Below are positions 54,081-62,131 of a stretch of DNA of 64,000 nt, piece by piece. The notes beneath the pieces are model-generated. The model did no database searches. It was not told where the DNA came from and saw nothing but the letters and a program-made list of their open reading frames with translations. How positions within the stretch are numbered: the first letter of the stretch is position 1; every line of letters begins with the position of its first letter. Source of the stretch: Palsa-504 sp963787645 (GTDB taxonomy: Bacteria > Actinomycetota > Actinomycetes > Streptosporangiales > Streptosporangiaceae); assembly GCA_963787645.1 (NCBI GenBank), contig CAWBDS010000002.1, positions 1,302,001 through 1,366,000 on the forward strand, in the 5' to 3' direction. Made by a program: the position numbers and the translations under genes.

Positions 54081-55541
54081 ATGAAAGATCGCCAAAATTT
54101 GGTCCAGACCGATGGTATAGACCTTGTAACCTTCGGTCAGAGACTGCGTCATCTGCGCCGGGCCCGGGGCCTGACGCTCACCGACCTGGGGGAGCGGGTG
54201 GGCCGCGCGCCTTCGGTACTGTCCCTCCTCGAAAACGGGCGCCGGGAGCCGAAGCTCTCGCTCATCGAGCAGCTGGCCAGCGCACTATCGGTCCCGGTGG
54301 CCGACCTGCTCAGCCGGCAGCCACCCAGCCACCGGGCGCAGCTGGAGATCGCGCTGGCCGACGCGCAGCAGGATCCGTCCTACCGGCGGCTCGGCCTGCC
54401 GCAGCTCAAGATCGGGACGCGGGTGCCGACCGACGTGCTCGAGCACCTAGTCGCGGTTGCGGCTGAGCTGCGGGCCCAGGGGTCCAAGCCGACCGCCACC
54501 CCCGAAGAAGCCCGGGTCGCGAACGCGGCGCTGCGCGACGCCATGCGCGAACGGGCTAACTACTTCGAGGTCATCGAGCGCCAGGCGGCCGATGCGCTCA
54601 GCGCCGGCGGGTACTCCGGCGGCGCGGTGACCCAGGGCATGCTGGTCGCGGTGGTGAGCCACCACGGCTTCGCGGTCCGGTACATCCAGGACCTGCCGCG
54701 GTCGGTACGGTCACTGACCGACCTGCGGAACTGGCGGATCTACGTAAAGCAGGAACCGGTCGGGGCGCATTCACCACGCGCCATCGTGCTGCAGGCGCTC
54801 GGTCACTTCCTGCTCGATCACCAGGTGCCCAGGGACTTCGCCGACTTCCTGCGCCAGCGGGTGGAGGCGAACTACTTCGCGGCCGCCCTGCTGATGCCCG
54901 AAACGGCGACCGTGCCGGTGCTCGAGCGCGCCAAGCAGGACCGGGATCTCGCGGTCGAGGATCTGGTGGACCTGTTCTCGGTGTCGTATGAGATGGCCGC
55001 GCACCGTTTCACCAACCTGGCCACCCACCATCTGGACCTGCCCTGCCACTTCGTGAAGAACGACGCGAGCGGCATCATTTACAAGGCGTACGAGAATGAC
55101 GGAGTGGTTTTTCCCGCGGACCCGTCGGGCGCCATCGAGGGGCAGCGGCTCTGCCGGGAGTGGTCCGGACGGCAGGTATTCGCCGCCGCCGACCGCTTCT
55201 CGCCGTACTACCAGTACTCGGACACCCCGTCCGGCAGCTACTTCTGCATCGCCCAGGTGGACCCGCGGGCCGACCACGGGTTCGCCATCACGTTCGGCGT
55301 GCCGTTCGAGCACTCCCGCTGGTTCCGCGGCCGCGAAGCGACCGCCCGCAAGCGCTCGGCCTGCCCCGACGGCGAGTGCTGCGCCCGGCCACCGGCCGCC
55401 CTGGCCGAACGGTGGGAGGGCAACGCGTGGCCTTCGGCTCGCGCGCACTCGCACATCTTGTCCGCGCTGCCGGCCGGGAGCTTCCCCGGCGTCGACGACG
55501 CCGACATCTACGAGTTCCTCGACCGGCACGCCCGCGACTAG
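54081..55541 (+). CDS. ramB: RamB-type transcriptional regulator of acetate/propionate metabolism
   Basis: 486 aa from ATG 54081. XRE HTH at residues about 17-75 (LRHLRRARGLTLTDLGERVGRAPSVLSLLENGRREPKLSLIEQLASAL). Then a long sensor half with IrrE/DUF955-like AHSPRAIVLQALGHFLLDHQVP and ANYFAAALLMPE, and a C-terminal short-chain fatty acyl-CoA regulator domain (DGECCARPPAALAERW). Matches the ScfR/RamB family; divergence from aceA supports the role. Confidence 0.9.
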   Translation: MKDRQNLVQTDGIDLVTFGQRLRHLRRARGLTLTDLGERVGRAPSVLSLLENGRREPKLSLIEQLASALSVPVADLLSRQPPSHRAQLEIALADAQQDPSYRRLGLPQLKIGTRVPTDVLEHLVAVAAELRAQGSKPTATPEEARVANAALRDAMRERANYFEVIERQAADALSAGGYSGGAVTQGMLVAVVSHHGFAVRYIQDLPRSVRSLTDLRNWRIYVKQEPVGAHSPRAIVLQALGHFLLDHQVPRDFADFLRQRVEANYFAAALLMPETATVPVLERAKQDRDLAVEDLVDLFSVSYEMAAHRFTNLATHHLDLPCHFVKNDASGIIYKAYENDGVVFPADPSGAIEGQRLCREWSGRQVFAAADRFSPYYQYSDTPSGSYFCIAQVDPRADHGFAITFGVPFEHSRWFRGREATARKRSACPDGECCARPPAALAERWEGNAWPSARAHSHILSALPAGSFPGVDDADIYEFLDRHARD

Positions 55542-55638
55542 CCCGTTCCGCCAGCACCTCCCGCACCCACCGTCGCTCACACATTTCACGAAGCGGAAGT
55601 TTTATCGCGGTTGATTCAGGCTTAATGGTGGATTATGG

Positions 55639-55702
55639 GTGTCCCAATGCCCCGCAATCAACCACAAGGCCTGGATCCACCACGCAAATGTGACGAGCGG
55701 GA
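55639..55702 (+). repeat. Dispersed intergenic repeat, copy 2
   Basis: Plus-strand partner of 5007-5070. Shared blocks in order: GGTG, TCCCAATGCCCCG, ATCAACC, CCTGGATCCACC, AAATG, GCGG. About two thirds of the aligned bases agree. Confidence 0.6.
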
Positions 55703-55723
55703 GTGTTGCGCCGTACTGGACGC

Positions 55724-55897
55724 TCAGGGGGAGTGTTTGAGGTCGCTGCGGACCTCGTTGGCGAGCTGGTGGATCTTCTGCTCGGTCTCGCGGAGCGAGG
55801 CCTCGGCCTGGGCCGTCCGCTCGGCGGCCTGGCGCTCGCGCCGGGTCGGCTTGACGTGGGTCCGCTCGGTCCGCGCAGATCGCCGGAACCAGCTCAC
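55724..55897 (-). CDS. 57-aa coiled-coil hypothetical protein
   Basis: GTG 55897 with GGAGAGG upstream. Residues MSWFRRSARTERTHVKPTRR, then ERQAAERTAQAEASLRETEQ, then KIHQLANEVRSDLKHSP. One helix, charged. Small proteins that open MSWFRR and continue as a coiled coil are common next to wHTH genes in actinomycetes; role unknown. Confidence 0.65.
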   Translation of the reverse strand: MSWFRRSARTERTHVKPTRRERQAAERTAQAEASLRETEQKIHQLANEVRSDLKHSP

Positions 55898-56018
55898 GAT
55901 GGCACCTCTCCTTCGGGGCCGCCCTACGGCCGTGGCCTCTGGCTACCCGCGTCTGGCCATTCCATGTCACCGGCGGCCCCCGGGCGCGGAGCGTCAGTCG
56001 TGCGGGACCCTGAGCCAG

Positions 56019-56273
56019 TCAGTCGCCCGGTGGGCCGGCCGCACCCGGGGTGATGTAGTAGCCCAGGCCCGGCACCCGATAGATCAGGCCTTCATCTTCC
56101 AGGATGCGCATGGCCTTGCCGACCGTCTGGCGGGAATGGCCGTGCTCGCGGCGCAGGACCGCGATCGACGGGAGCCCGCCGCCCGGCGCGAGCGTCCCGC
56201 TAGCGATCTGGTCCCGGATGAGCGCGGCGAGCCGCATATAGGCGCGCGGGTCTGGCTGGGGGGCTGCCGTCAT
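56019..56273 (-). CDS. Short GntR-family wHTH protein
   Basis: 84 aa from ATG 56273. A single GntR winged helix: YMRLAALIRDQIASGTLAPGGGLPSIAVLRREHGHSRQTVGKAMRILEDEGLIYRVPGLGYYI. No effector domain at all. Such stand-alone versions probably regulate the neighbouring coiled-coil gene 120 bp away. Confidence 0.8.
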   Translation of the reverse strand: MTAAPQPDPRAYMRLAALIRDQIASGTLAPGGGLPSIAVLRREHGHSRQTVGKAMRILEDEGLIYRVPGLGYYITPGAAGPPGD

Positions 56274-56388
56274 GTCCCGGATGGTACACGATGGGTATCG
56301 AAAGTAGTCGACTATTAACGGACAATCACGAACGACACACGTCAGAGCGGGCAGCCGCCGCGGCGCCGGCCGGTTCATGGTGAGCCAA

Positions 56389-56425
56389 GGCCCGGCCGAA
56401 GAGTCCGGCCGAAGTCGGCCGGGCC
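56389..56425 (-). terminator. GGCCCGGCCGA hairpin
   Basis: Arms 56389-56399 and 56415-56425, 11 bp, 15-base loop. Lies between the 56477-56653 gene and the GntR gene, and may form with the next hairpin a tandem terminator. Confidence 0.45.
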
Positions 56426-56436
56426 ATCGTGAGTCA

Positions 56437-56456
56437 GGCCCGGCCGAAGCCGGGCC
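56437..56456 (-). terminator. GC hairpin with CGAA loop
   Basis: GGCCCGGC-CGAA-GCCGGGCC, 8-bp stem, 20 bp beyond the stop of the minus-strand 58-aa gene. A compact intrinsic terminator. Confidence 0.55.
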
Positions 56457-56476
56457 CTGTTCGCCGGGAGAACCGA

Positions 56477-56653
56477 TTAGGTGAAGCCGACGTCTAGGAC
56501 GAAATGTCCGAGCCTTAGGTCGAGCTGACCGCCGCCCGCCCAGTGCACAATGAACGCCAGCAAGATGATGGCCAGGATGACGACCACCAACCAGAAGAAG
56601 AACACGATGATGCCCGGGATCGCGTACCCGGCTACCGTTCTTGGTCTAGCCAC
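56477..56653 (-). CDS. 58-aa single-pass membrane protein
   Basis: Reads MARPRTVAGYAIPGIIVFFF, then WLVVVILAIILLAFIVHWAG, then a tail GGQLDLRLGHFVLDVGFT. Strong hydrophobic helix and a following terminator hairpin argue that it is real. No family recognised. SD weak (GCGAGC). Confidence 0.55.
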   Translation of the reverse strand: MARPRTVAGYAIPGIIVFFFWLVVVILAIILLAFIVHWAGGGQLDLRLGHFVLDVGFT

Positions 56654-56730
56654 GCTCGCCAGCTACCCAACGGCGGTCGGCCTAATCGGCGCGGTCCGGC
56701 CGGCTAGATGAAAATCCAGGAACCGCTGCC

Positions 56731-56848
56731 AGCCTGGTCACGATCCTGGAGGGGGCCCACGTGCTCGCGCGCGACCGGCGGAATCGAGCGCTTCGACCAG
56801 ACCGCTCGCGCCGTGACCGCGCTCGTCGAGCACCGGTACGGCTCCTAG
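56731..56848 (+). pseudogene. TetR-family C-terminal fragment
   Basis: SLVTILEGAHVLAR, then (after a one-base shift) TGGIERFDQTARAVTALVEHRYGS and a TAG at 56846. This looks like helices 8-9 of a TetR regulator's ligand domain, where 'TILEGAHVLAR' is the usual text. DNA-binding domain is gone. Confidence 0.55.
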
Positions 56849-56861
56849 GAGCGCATCAGCC

Positions 56862-57116
56862 TCACAGGAACTGGCCCGGCGAACTGTCCGTGTCGTCGTT
56901 CCACACCACGGCCATCACGTCGCTCGGATCGATGACCGCCCAGCCGCTCTCGCGCTCGAGGCGGACCAGGCCGTCCGGACGGATCTGCACCGCGGTCAGC
57001 TTCTTGTTGTCGGCCGTGGCGAATCCGATTGGGCCGGTCCGGCTGACCACCATGAAGATCGAGCCACGCTTACCGATCAAAGGGTCGAGCAGATCGCGGA
57101 TCATCTCGCCCGTCAT
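56862..57116 (-). CDS. 84-aa hypothetical protein, end of the OCD-lyase-asparaginase operon
   Basis: ATG 57116 with AGGAGG 5 bp upstream. Reads MTGEMIRDLLDPLIGKRGSI then FMVVSRTGPIGFATADNKKL: a small beta-rich fold, no known motif. 32 bp after the asparaginase gene's stop and on the same strand, so it may be co-transcribed. Confidence 0.65.
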   Translation of the reverse strand: MTGEMIRDLLDPLIGKRGSIFMVVSRTGPIGFATADNKKLTAVQIRPDGLVRLERESGWAVIDPSDVMAVVWNDDTDSSPGQFL

Positions 57117-57148
57117 GCGCACCTCCTGGGTTTTCCTACTGGAAAAAG

Positions 57149-58168
57149 CTAACCCGAATCGCAGCCCGCGGCCCCGGACGCGGCTCCGAATGCCGCGGCG
57201 ATCTCATCGCGGCTGGCCCGGCGGGCGAGCAGCACGTGTAGCAGCAGCCGGGCCTTGAGCGGGTCGAGGAACCCGGCGCTGATCAGGCCGCGGCCCAGCA
57301 GGTCCTGCTCCGAGCCCGGGAAGCCGTACGTGGCGGCCAGCACCGGACCGCTGCCGGTCCTGGACGCGAGCACGACCGGGATCTGCCCGGCTAGGGCGGC
57401 CAGGACGGGGACGGTTCCGGCTGGTACGTGCCCGGCGCCGAACCCCGCGATGACCAGCCCGTCGAACCGGCCGGCGGCGGCGCGCAGCAGCTCACCGTCA
57501 TCCCCGAGCGTCATCGTGATCAACCCGGTGCGCACCGGCGGGGGCGGCTCCGGTCCGGGCGCAGGTACCGTCAAACGTCCCGCCGGCCTGGCGAGCAGCC
57601 GGATCTGGCCTTCGACGACCCGCCCGATCGGCCCGGTGGCCGGGGAGGTGAACGCGGTGATGCTGGTGGCGTCGGTCTTGCGGACGTAGCGGGCCGCGTG
57701 GATCTCGTCGGCGAACACCACCAGGCAGCCCAGGTTACGCAGCAGCGGGCTGGCCGCGGCCTGCACTGAAGCCAGGATGTTGGCTGGCCCGTCCGGTCCG
57801 GCCAGAGCCGGATTGCGCATCGCCCCGGTGACCACGACGGGCTCGGCGCCAACGTGCAGCAGATCGAGCAGGAAGGCAGTCTCCTCGATCGTGTCGGTTC
57901 CCTGGATCACGACGGCCCCGGAAGCACCGGAAGCACCGGCCCGGACCCGCTCGCCGATCGCCGCGGCCAGCTCGACGATATCGTCAATAGTCAGGGACGC
58001 TCCGGGGACCCGGCGGAAGTCGTATGCCTCGATGCTGAGGCCGCTAGCGGCGAGCCCGGGCACCGCATCCAGGAGCTGCTGCCCGCTCAGCGCCGGGACG
58101 ACCCCGCCGGTTCCGCCCGCGCGCTTGGTCATCGAGATGGTGCCACCCATCGAGAACACCGAGATCAT
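57149..58168 (-). CDS. L-asparaginase (type I/II family)
   Basis: 339 aa. ATG 58168 overlaps the lyase gene stop (ATGA), giving translational coupling. Catalytic triad region: MGGTIS (Thr10) and VIQGTDTIEETAF (Thr91-Asp92); Lys in the FADEIHAARYVRKTD segment. Domain and dimer-interface segments FGAGHVPAG and VLASRTGSGPV fit. Hydrolyses an L-asparagine-type amide; coupling to a lyase and an OCD-like gene suggests a specialised amide substrate (inference). Confidence 0.88.
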   Translation of the reverse strand: MISVFSMGGTISMTKRAGGTGGVVPALSGQQLLDAVPGLAASGLSIEAYDFRRVPGASLTIDDIVELAAAIGERVRAGASGASGAVVIQGTDTIEETAFLLDLLHVGAEPVVVTGAMRNPALAGPDGPANILASVQAAASPLLRNLGCLVVFADEIHAARYVRKTDATSITAFTSPATGPIGRVVEGQIRLLARPAGRLTVPAPGPEPPPPVRTGLITMTLGDDGELLRAAAGRFDGLVIAGFGAGHVPAGTVPVLAALAGQIPVVLASRTGSGPVLAATYGFPGSEQDLLGRGLISAGFLDPLKARLLLHVLLARRASRDEIAAAFGAASGAAGCDSG

Positions 58169-59613
58169 GGCGGCCACGGCGCTTCGATCAGGCGCTGCAG
58201 GTCCTCGCCGAACGGCCGGTCGCCGTCAATCGGGCCCACGATCAAAGCCACCCAGTCCAGGAGCGCCCGCGACCCGGCGGGCACCGGCCGGCCGGACAGC
58301 GCCGCGGCCTGGTAGCCGGCCAGCAGCTCGCAGGCGGTGACCGCACGGGCGTGCCGCAACGCGGCGGCCAGCTTCTCGGTCGCCTCCCAGGCGAACGACT
58401 GCACGTCCTCCTGGCCGCCGGAGGTCTCGATCAGGCCGACCGGGGTCGCGGTGGCCAGGCGCCGCATGGCGTGCACCTCACCGGCGGCCCGCTTGTGGAC
58501 CGGAGCCAGGCCCGCCTGCGGCCCGGGCTGGCGGGCCAGCTGCGCGGGCAGTCCGGTGACCTTCGGATCCAGCAGCCGGTGGATCCGGGCCGCGGCCACC
58601 TCGGCCGCGTGACAGAACGCCGCGGTGAGCTGATCGCAGTGGGCGGCCAGGTCGATGCCGTGGAACCCGGCGGTCCCGGTGAACCGCCCGTCCAGGTACG
58701 CGGGGGAGTCGGTGACCCCGCCCAGGGCCCGCCGGACCGCCGCGTCCAGCTGACCGGCGGCCCGCTGGACCTGGGTGAGCACCGGGCCGGCCACCCGGAA
58801 CGACACCGGCGCCTGCAGCGACCGGGGTGCCGGATCCTCGTCGATGGCCGCCCGGAGCCGGCCGAGGACCGCGGCGAGCAGGTCGTCGCCGCGGGCGGTG
58901 GCCGCGCGGTAGGGATCGCGCGAAGCCCCGGCGGCGAGGATGGACAGCGCCGCCGCCCCCTCCATGAGCGAGGTGAGCGCGGCGGCCTCCCCGAGGCGCA
59001 GGGCGCCCAGCCCGGTCGCTCCGGGCACGCCCTGGATCAGCGCGATGCCCTCCTTGGGCCCGAGCGTGAACTCATCGAGGCCGGCCGCGCGCAGCGCCGC
59101 AGACGCCGGGACCAACGTCCCGGGCACTGGCCCAAGCACCTGGCCGAGGCCCGCTACCGGGCCGAACGCGTGGGCCAGCTGCATGATCTCGCCCGCCGCG
59201 CCGGCCCCGCCGCGGGGCACGGCGGGCACCAGGTCCCGGTTCAGGAAGTCGGCCAGCCGCTGGCACAGCTCGGCCGACACCGCGGTGTCACCGGACAGGA
59301 AGGTCGCCAGCCGGACGGCCAGCACCGCGCGGGCCTCGGACACGTCGAGCCACGGCGGACCGCCACTGGCCCGGGCCAGCAGCAGGTTGCGCTGGTGCGA
59401 ACGCTGCTGCTGCTCGGTCAGGCGCACCGAGGACAGGGCGCCCATGCCGGTGTTCACGCCGTACACCAGCCGCCCGTCGGCCAGCGCCGCCAGCGCCAAG
59501 TCGCGCTGGCCTCGCACGAAATCCAGCACGCCCGGCGCGATGCGCACGCCGCACCCGGCGGCCACCGAACGAATCAGCCCGGGATCCAAGGAGCCGTCGA
59601 AAGTCACCGTCAT
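58165..59613 (-). CDS. Aromatic amino acid lyase (HAL/PAL) homologue without the MIO Ser
   Basis: 482 aa. Fold markers: VYGVNTGMGALSS (Tyr51), SHQRNLLLARASG, LGPKEGIALIQG, FHGIDLAAHCDQL, TSGGQEDVQSFAWEA. The site where HAL/PAL/TAL have GASGDLxPLAH reads GAAGEIMQLAH (residues 138-148). Ala-Ala-Gly in place of Ala-Ser-Gly cannot cyclise to MIO. The QDxYSLR block is also changed (PRSLQAPVSFR). Coupled by ATGA to both neighbours. Possibly a catalytically different or non-catalytic homologue. Confidence 0.8.
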   Translation of the reverse strand: MTVTFDGSLDPGLIRSVAAGCGVRIAPGVLDFVRGQRDLALAALADGRLVYGVNTGMGALSSVRLTEQQQRSHQRNLLLARASGGPPWLDVSEARAVLAVRLATFLSGDTAVSAELCQRLADFLNRDLVPAVPRGGAGAAGEIMQLAHAFGPVAGLGQVLGPVPGTLVPASAALRAAGLDEFTLGPKEGIALIQGVPGATGLGALRLGEAAALTSLMEGAAALSILAAGASRDPYRAATARGDDLLAAVLGRLRAAIDEDPAPRSLQAPVSFRVAGPVLTQVQRAAGQLDAAVRRALGGVTDSPAYLDGRFTGTAGFHGIDLAAHCDQLTAAFCHAAEVAAARIHRLLDPKVTGLPAQLARQPGPQAGLAPVHKRAAGEVHAMRRLATATPVGLIETSGGQEDVQSFAWEATEKLAAALRHARAVTACELLAGYQAAALSGRPVPAGSRALLDWVALIVGPIDGDRPFGEDLQRLIEAPWPP

Positions 59614-60608
59614 GAGCGGTAACGGAGCATCGTCCCGGCGTCCAGCTCCTCGGCCCGGCGCAAGATGGCCAGCCCCACCGCGATATCGAGGATGGCCAGG
59701 CCGCGGTGCCAGAACAAGATCCGCTCGTCGTCACGTTCCCGGCCGGGGCGCGCGCCCGCCACGATCTGGCCCAGCTCGGCATGCAGCGACGCGGGCGACA
59801 GCCGGCCGGTGTCCACGTGACGGCGCAGCGCACCGAACCGTCCCGACTGCGCCTCCCGCCAGTCGTCGACCACCACCTTGTCCATCACGTCGAGCAGGTC
59901 GAGCTCCGCGGCGCTGATCGTGCCGTAAGGGACGACGAACGCGCCGGGCTTGACCCAGGCGGTCCGCAGCAGCGGCTCGGGGACGGTCAGCCGGGACGCC
60001 TCCACCAGGATGTCGGCACCTTCGAAGACCTCCTCCGCGGAAGCCGCCACGCGCACCGGAGCCCGGGTGACCGCGGCCAGCTCGCGCGCGAACGCTTCCC
60101 GGGATTCGGGCCGCCGGCTGGTGATCCGGATCTCGTCCAGGCCGAACAGCTCGTCCAGCAGCACCACGTTCCAGAACGCGGTGCCGCGGGCGCCGACGTG
60201 CCCGAGCACCCGGGCGTCCGGCCGGGCCAGGTACCGCGCCCCGACCGCGGTCATGGCGCCGGTCCGGCAGGCCGTGATCAGCGTGGCGTCCATGATCGAC
60301 AGCGGCACGCCGGTCTGCGCGTCGTACAGGGTCAGCAGCCCCAGCTCGCTGGGTAGCCCCGCCGCGTAGTTGGCCACGAAGTCGCCGACCACCTTGACCC
60401 CGCTCACCCCGGGCACCGACAAGTGGCCGCGCAGCACGTTGAAGTGGCCCGCGCCGTGGTTGTCCGGCACCAGGTGGACCCGCGGCTCGACCACCACGCG
60501 GCCCTGGCCGTGGGCTCGCACCGCATCCTGCACCGCGGTCAGGATGTCGGCGTTGGACAGGCCGAGACCGTCGATGTCCGGCCCGGACAGGAACCGAATC
60601 CACAGCAC
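59610..60608 (-). CDS. Ornithine cyclodeaminase/mu-crystallin family protein
   Basis: 332 aa. OCD/Mu-crystallin fold: VVVEPRVHLVPDNHGAGHFNV, GVKVVGDFVANYAAGLPSELG (substrate Lys region), RTGAMTAVGARYLA, NAD-site VLGHVGARGTAFWNV (the GxGxxA-type loop is altered), DDWREAQ (catalytic Asp region). Members deaminate or reduce imino acids (ornithine, alanine, ketimines). GTG start, no SD; the divergent ferredoxin gene begins 46 bp away. First gene of a four-gene operon. Confidence 0.83.
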   Translation of the reverse strand: MLWIRFLSGPDIDGLGLSNADILTAVQDAVRAHGQGRVVVEPRVHLVPDNHGAGHFNVLRGHLSVPGVSGVKVVGDFVANYAAGLPSELGLLTLYDAQTGVPLSIMDATLITACRTGAMTAVGARYLARPDARVLGHVGARGTAFWNVVLLDELFGLDEIRITSRRPESREAFARELAAVTRAPVRVAASAEEVFEGADILVEASRLTVPEPLLRTAWVKPGAFVVPYGTISAAELDLLDVMDKVVVDDWREAQSGRFGALRRHVDTGRLSPASLHAELGQIVAGARPGRERDDERILFWHRGLAILDIAVGLAILRRAEELDAGTMLRYRS

Positions 60609-60653
60609 CTACGTAACCTATCTTGCAGGAACAGCCGCTGATCCAGGGAGGCC

Positions 60654-60884
60654 ATGGTGGCGCAGGCGACCTTCCGCGTACACGTCGATCCGGACAAGTG
60701 CCAGGGACACAATCGCTGCTACAGCGTGTCTCCCGACCTGTTCGACCTGGACGACCTGGGCATGTCCAGCGGAGCCGGGGACGGCACCGTACCCGCTGGG
60801 CTCATCGGAGCGGCCCGCCTGGCGGTGGCCAACTGCCCCGAGCACGCGATCACGCTGACCGAGGCGCAGGAGGTACGCCAGTGA
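60654..60884 (+). CDS. [3Fe-4S]-type ferredoxin, P450 redox partner
   Basis: 76 aa. Cluster ligands CQGHNRC (Cx2HxxC; the usual second Cys is His) and the distal C in NCPEHA. That spacing is the 3Fe-4S ferredoxin of CYP operons. GGGAGG lies 2 bp before ATG and 5 before GTG 60657. Its TGA overlaps the P450 start (GTGA), so the two proteins are made together; electrons pass to the P450. Confidence 0.9.
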   Translation: MVAQATFRVHVDPDKCQGHNRCYSVSPDLFDLDDLGMSSGAGDGTVPAGLIGAARLAVANCPEHAITLTEAQEVRQ

Positions 60885-62102
60885 CCAGCCGGGCATCCGC
60901 GGGTCGAGGACTTCGCCACCGATTTCGACCACACCGACCCCGCCTGGGTCGCCGACCCGTACCCGATCTGGGCCGACCTGCGCCAGCGGTGCCCAGTCGC
61001 GCACAGCGACCGGTACGGCGGGGCGTGGCTGCCGGTCACCCACGACCTGGTGTCGGAAGTGGCCTACGATCACGAGCACTTCACCTCCCGGTCGGTGGTG
61101 ATCAGCGAGGGCCGGCCCGGTCCCGATGACCTGCCCGCCCCTATCGGGGTGTCCCCGCCGATCAGCTCGGACCCGCCCTATCACGGCCTGGTCCGGCGGA
61201 TGCTCCTGCCCGCGTTCACGCCCGGGCCGGTGACCGCGCTCGAGCCGTTCACCCGCGACCTGTGCCGGGAGCTGCTAACCGCCACCGAAGGCCGGTCCAG
61301 CTTCGACGCGGCGGTCGAGTACGCCCAGCACATCCCAGTCCGGGTCATCGTCAAGTTCCTCGGCTTCCCCACCGAAGACGCCGACATGTTCCGCAGCATC
61401 ATCCGCCTGGTCTTGGAGGAGGTCGACCTGCCGCCCGACGAACGGGAGGAGCGGTTCGGTGAAGTCGACGCGTACATGGACGCCCAGATCGAGGACCACC
61501 GGGCGCACCCCAGGGACGATCTCACCTCGTTCCTGATCGGGGCGGAGATCGGCGGCCGCAAGCTGCCCGTCGAGCAGATCCGCGGCACCATGGTCCTGCT
61601 CATGGTGGCCGGGATCGACACCACCTGGTCGGCCATCGGCGCCTCCCTCTGGCACCTGGCCCAGCACCCCGAGGACCGGCGGCGGCTGGCCACCGAACCG
61701 GCGCTGATGGGCACCGCCCTGGAGGAACTGCTACGTGCCTACGCGCCGGTCACGATGGCGCGCCTGGTCGCTACCGACTTCGACTTCCACGGCCACTCGT
61801 TCCAGGAGGGTGACTGGCTGCTGCTGCCGTTCCCCGCGGCCAACCGCGACCCGGCCGCCTTCGACCACCCGGACCAGGTGCAGCTTGACCGGGCCACGAA
61901 CCGCCACGCCGCGTTCGGTCTGGGCCGGCACCGCTGCCTGGGATCGAACCTGGCCCGGATGGAGCTGCGGATCGCCCTGGAGGAGTGGCTGGCCCGCTAC
62001 CCGGATTTCGAGCTGTCCGATCCGGCCGCCGTCACCTGGTCCGCCGGGCAGGTCCGCGGGCCGCGCAGGCTCCCGGTGACGATCCTCGGCCGGGGCGGTT
62101 AA
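60881..62102 (+). pseudogene. Cytochrome P450 with a frameshift in codon 4
   Basis: GTG 60881 overlaps the ferredoxin stop. An extra base near 60889-60890 (AGCCGGG) breaks the frame, which then resumes GHPRVEDFATDFDHTDPAWV and VADPYPIWADLRQRCPVAHS. No ATG/GTG occurs in frame before 61038. Heme/P450 motifs are intact: AGIDTTWSAIG (I helix), EELLR (ExxR), FGLGRHRCLG (heme Cys). Probably functional if the extra base is an assembly error. Substrate unknown. Confidence 0.8.
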
Positions 62103-62131
62103 ACCACAGTCCGACCTGGCATGCTGTTCGG

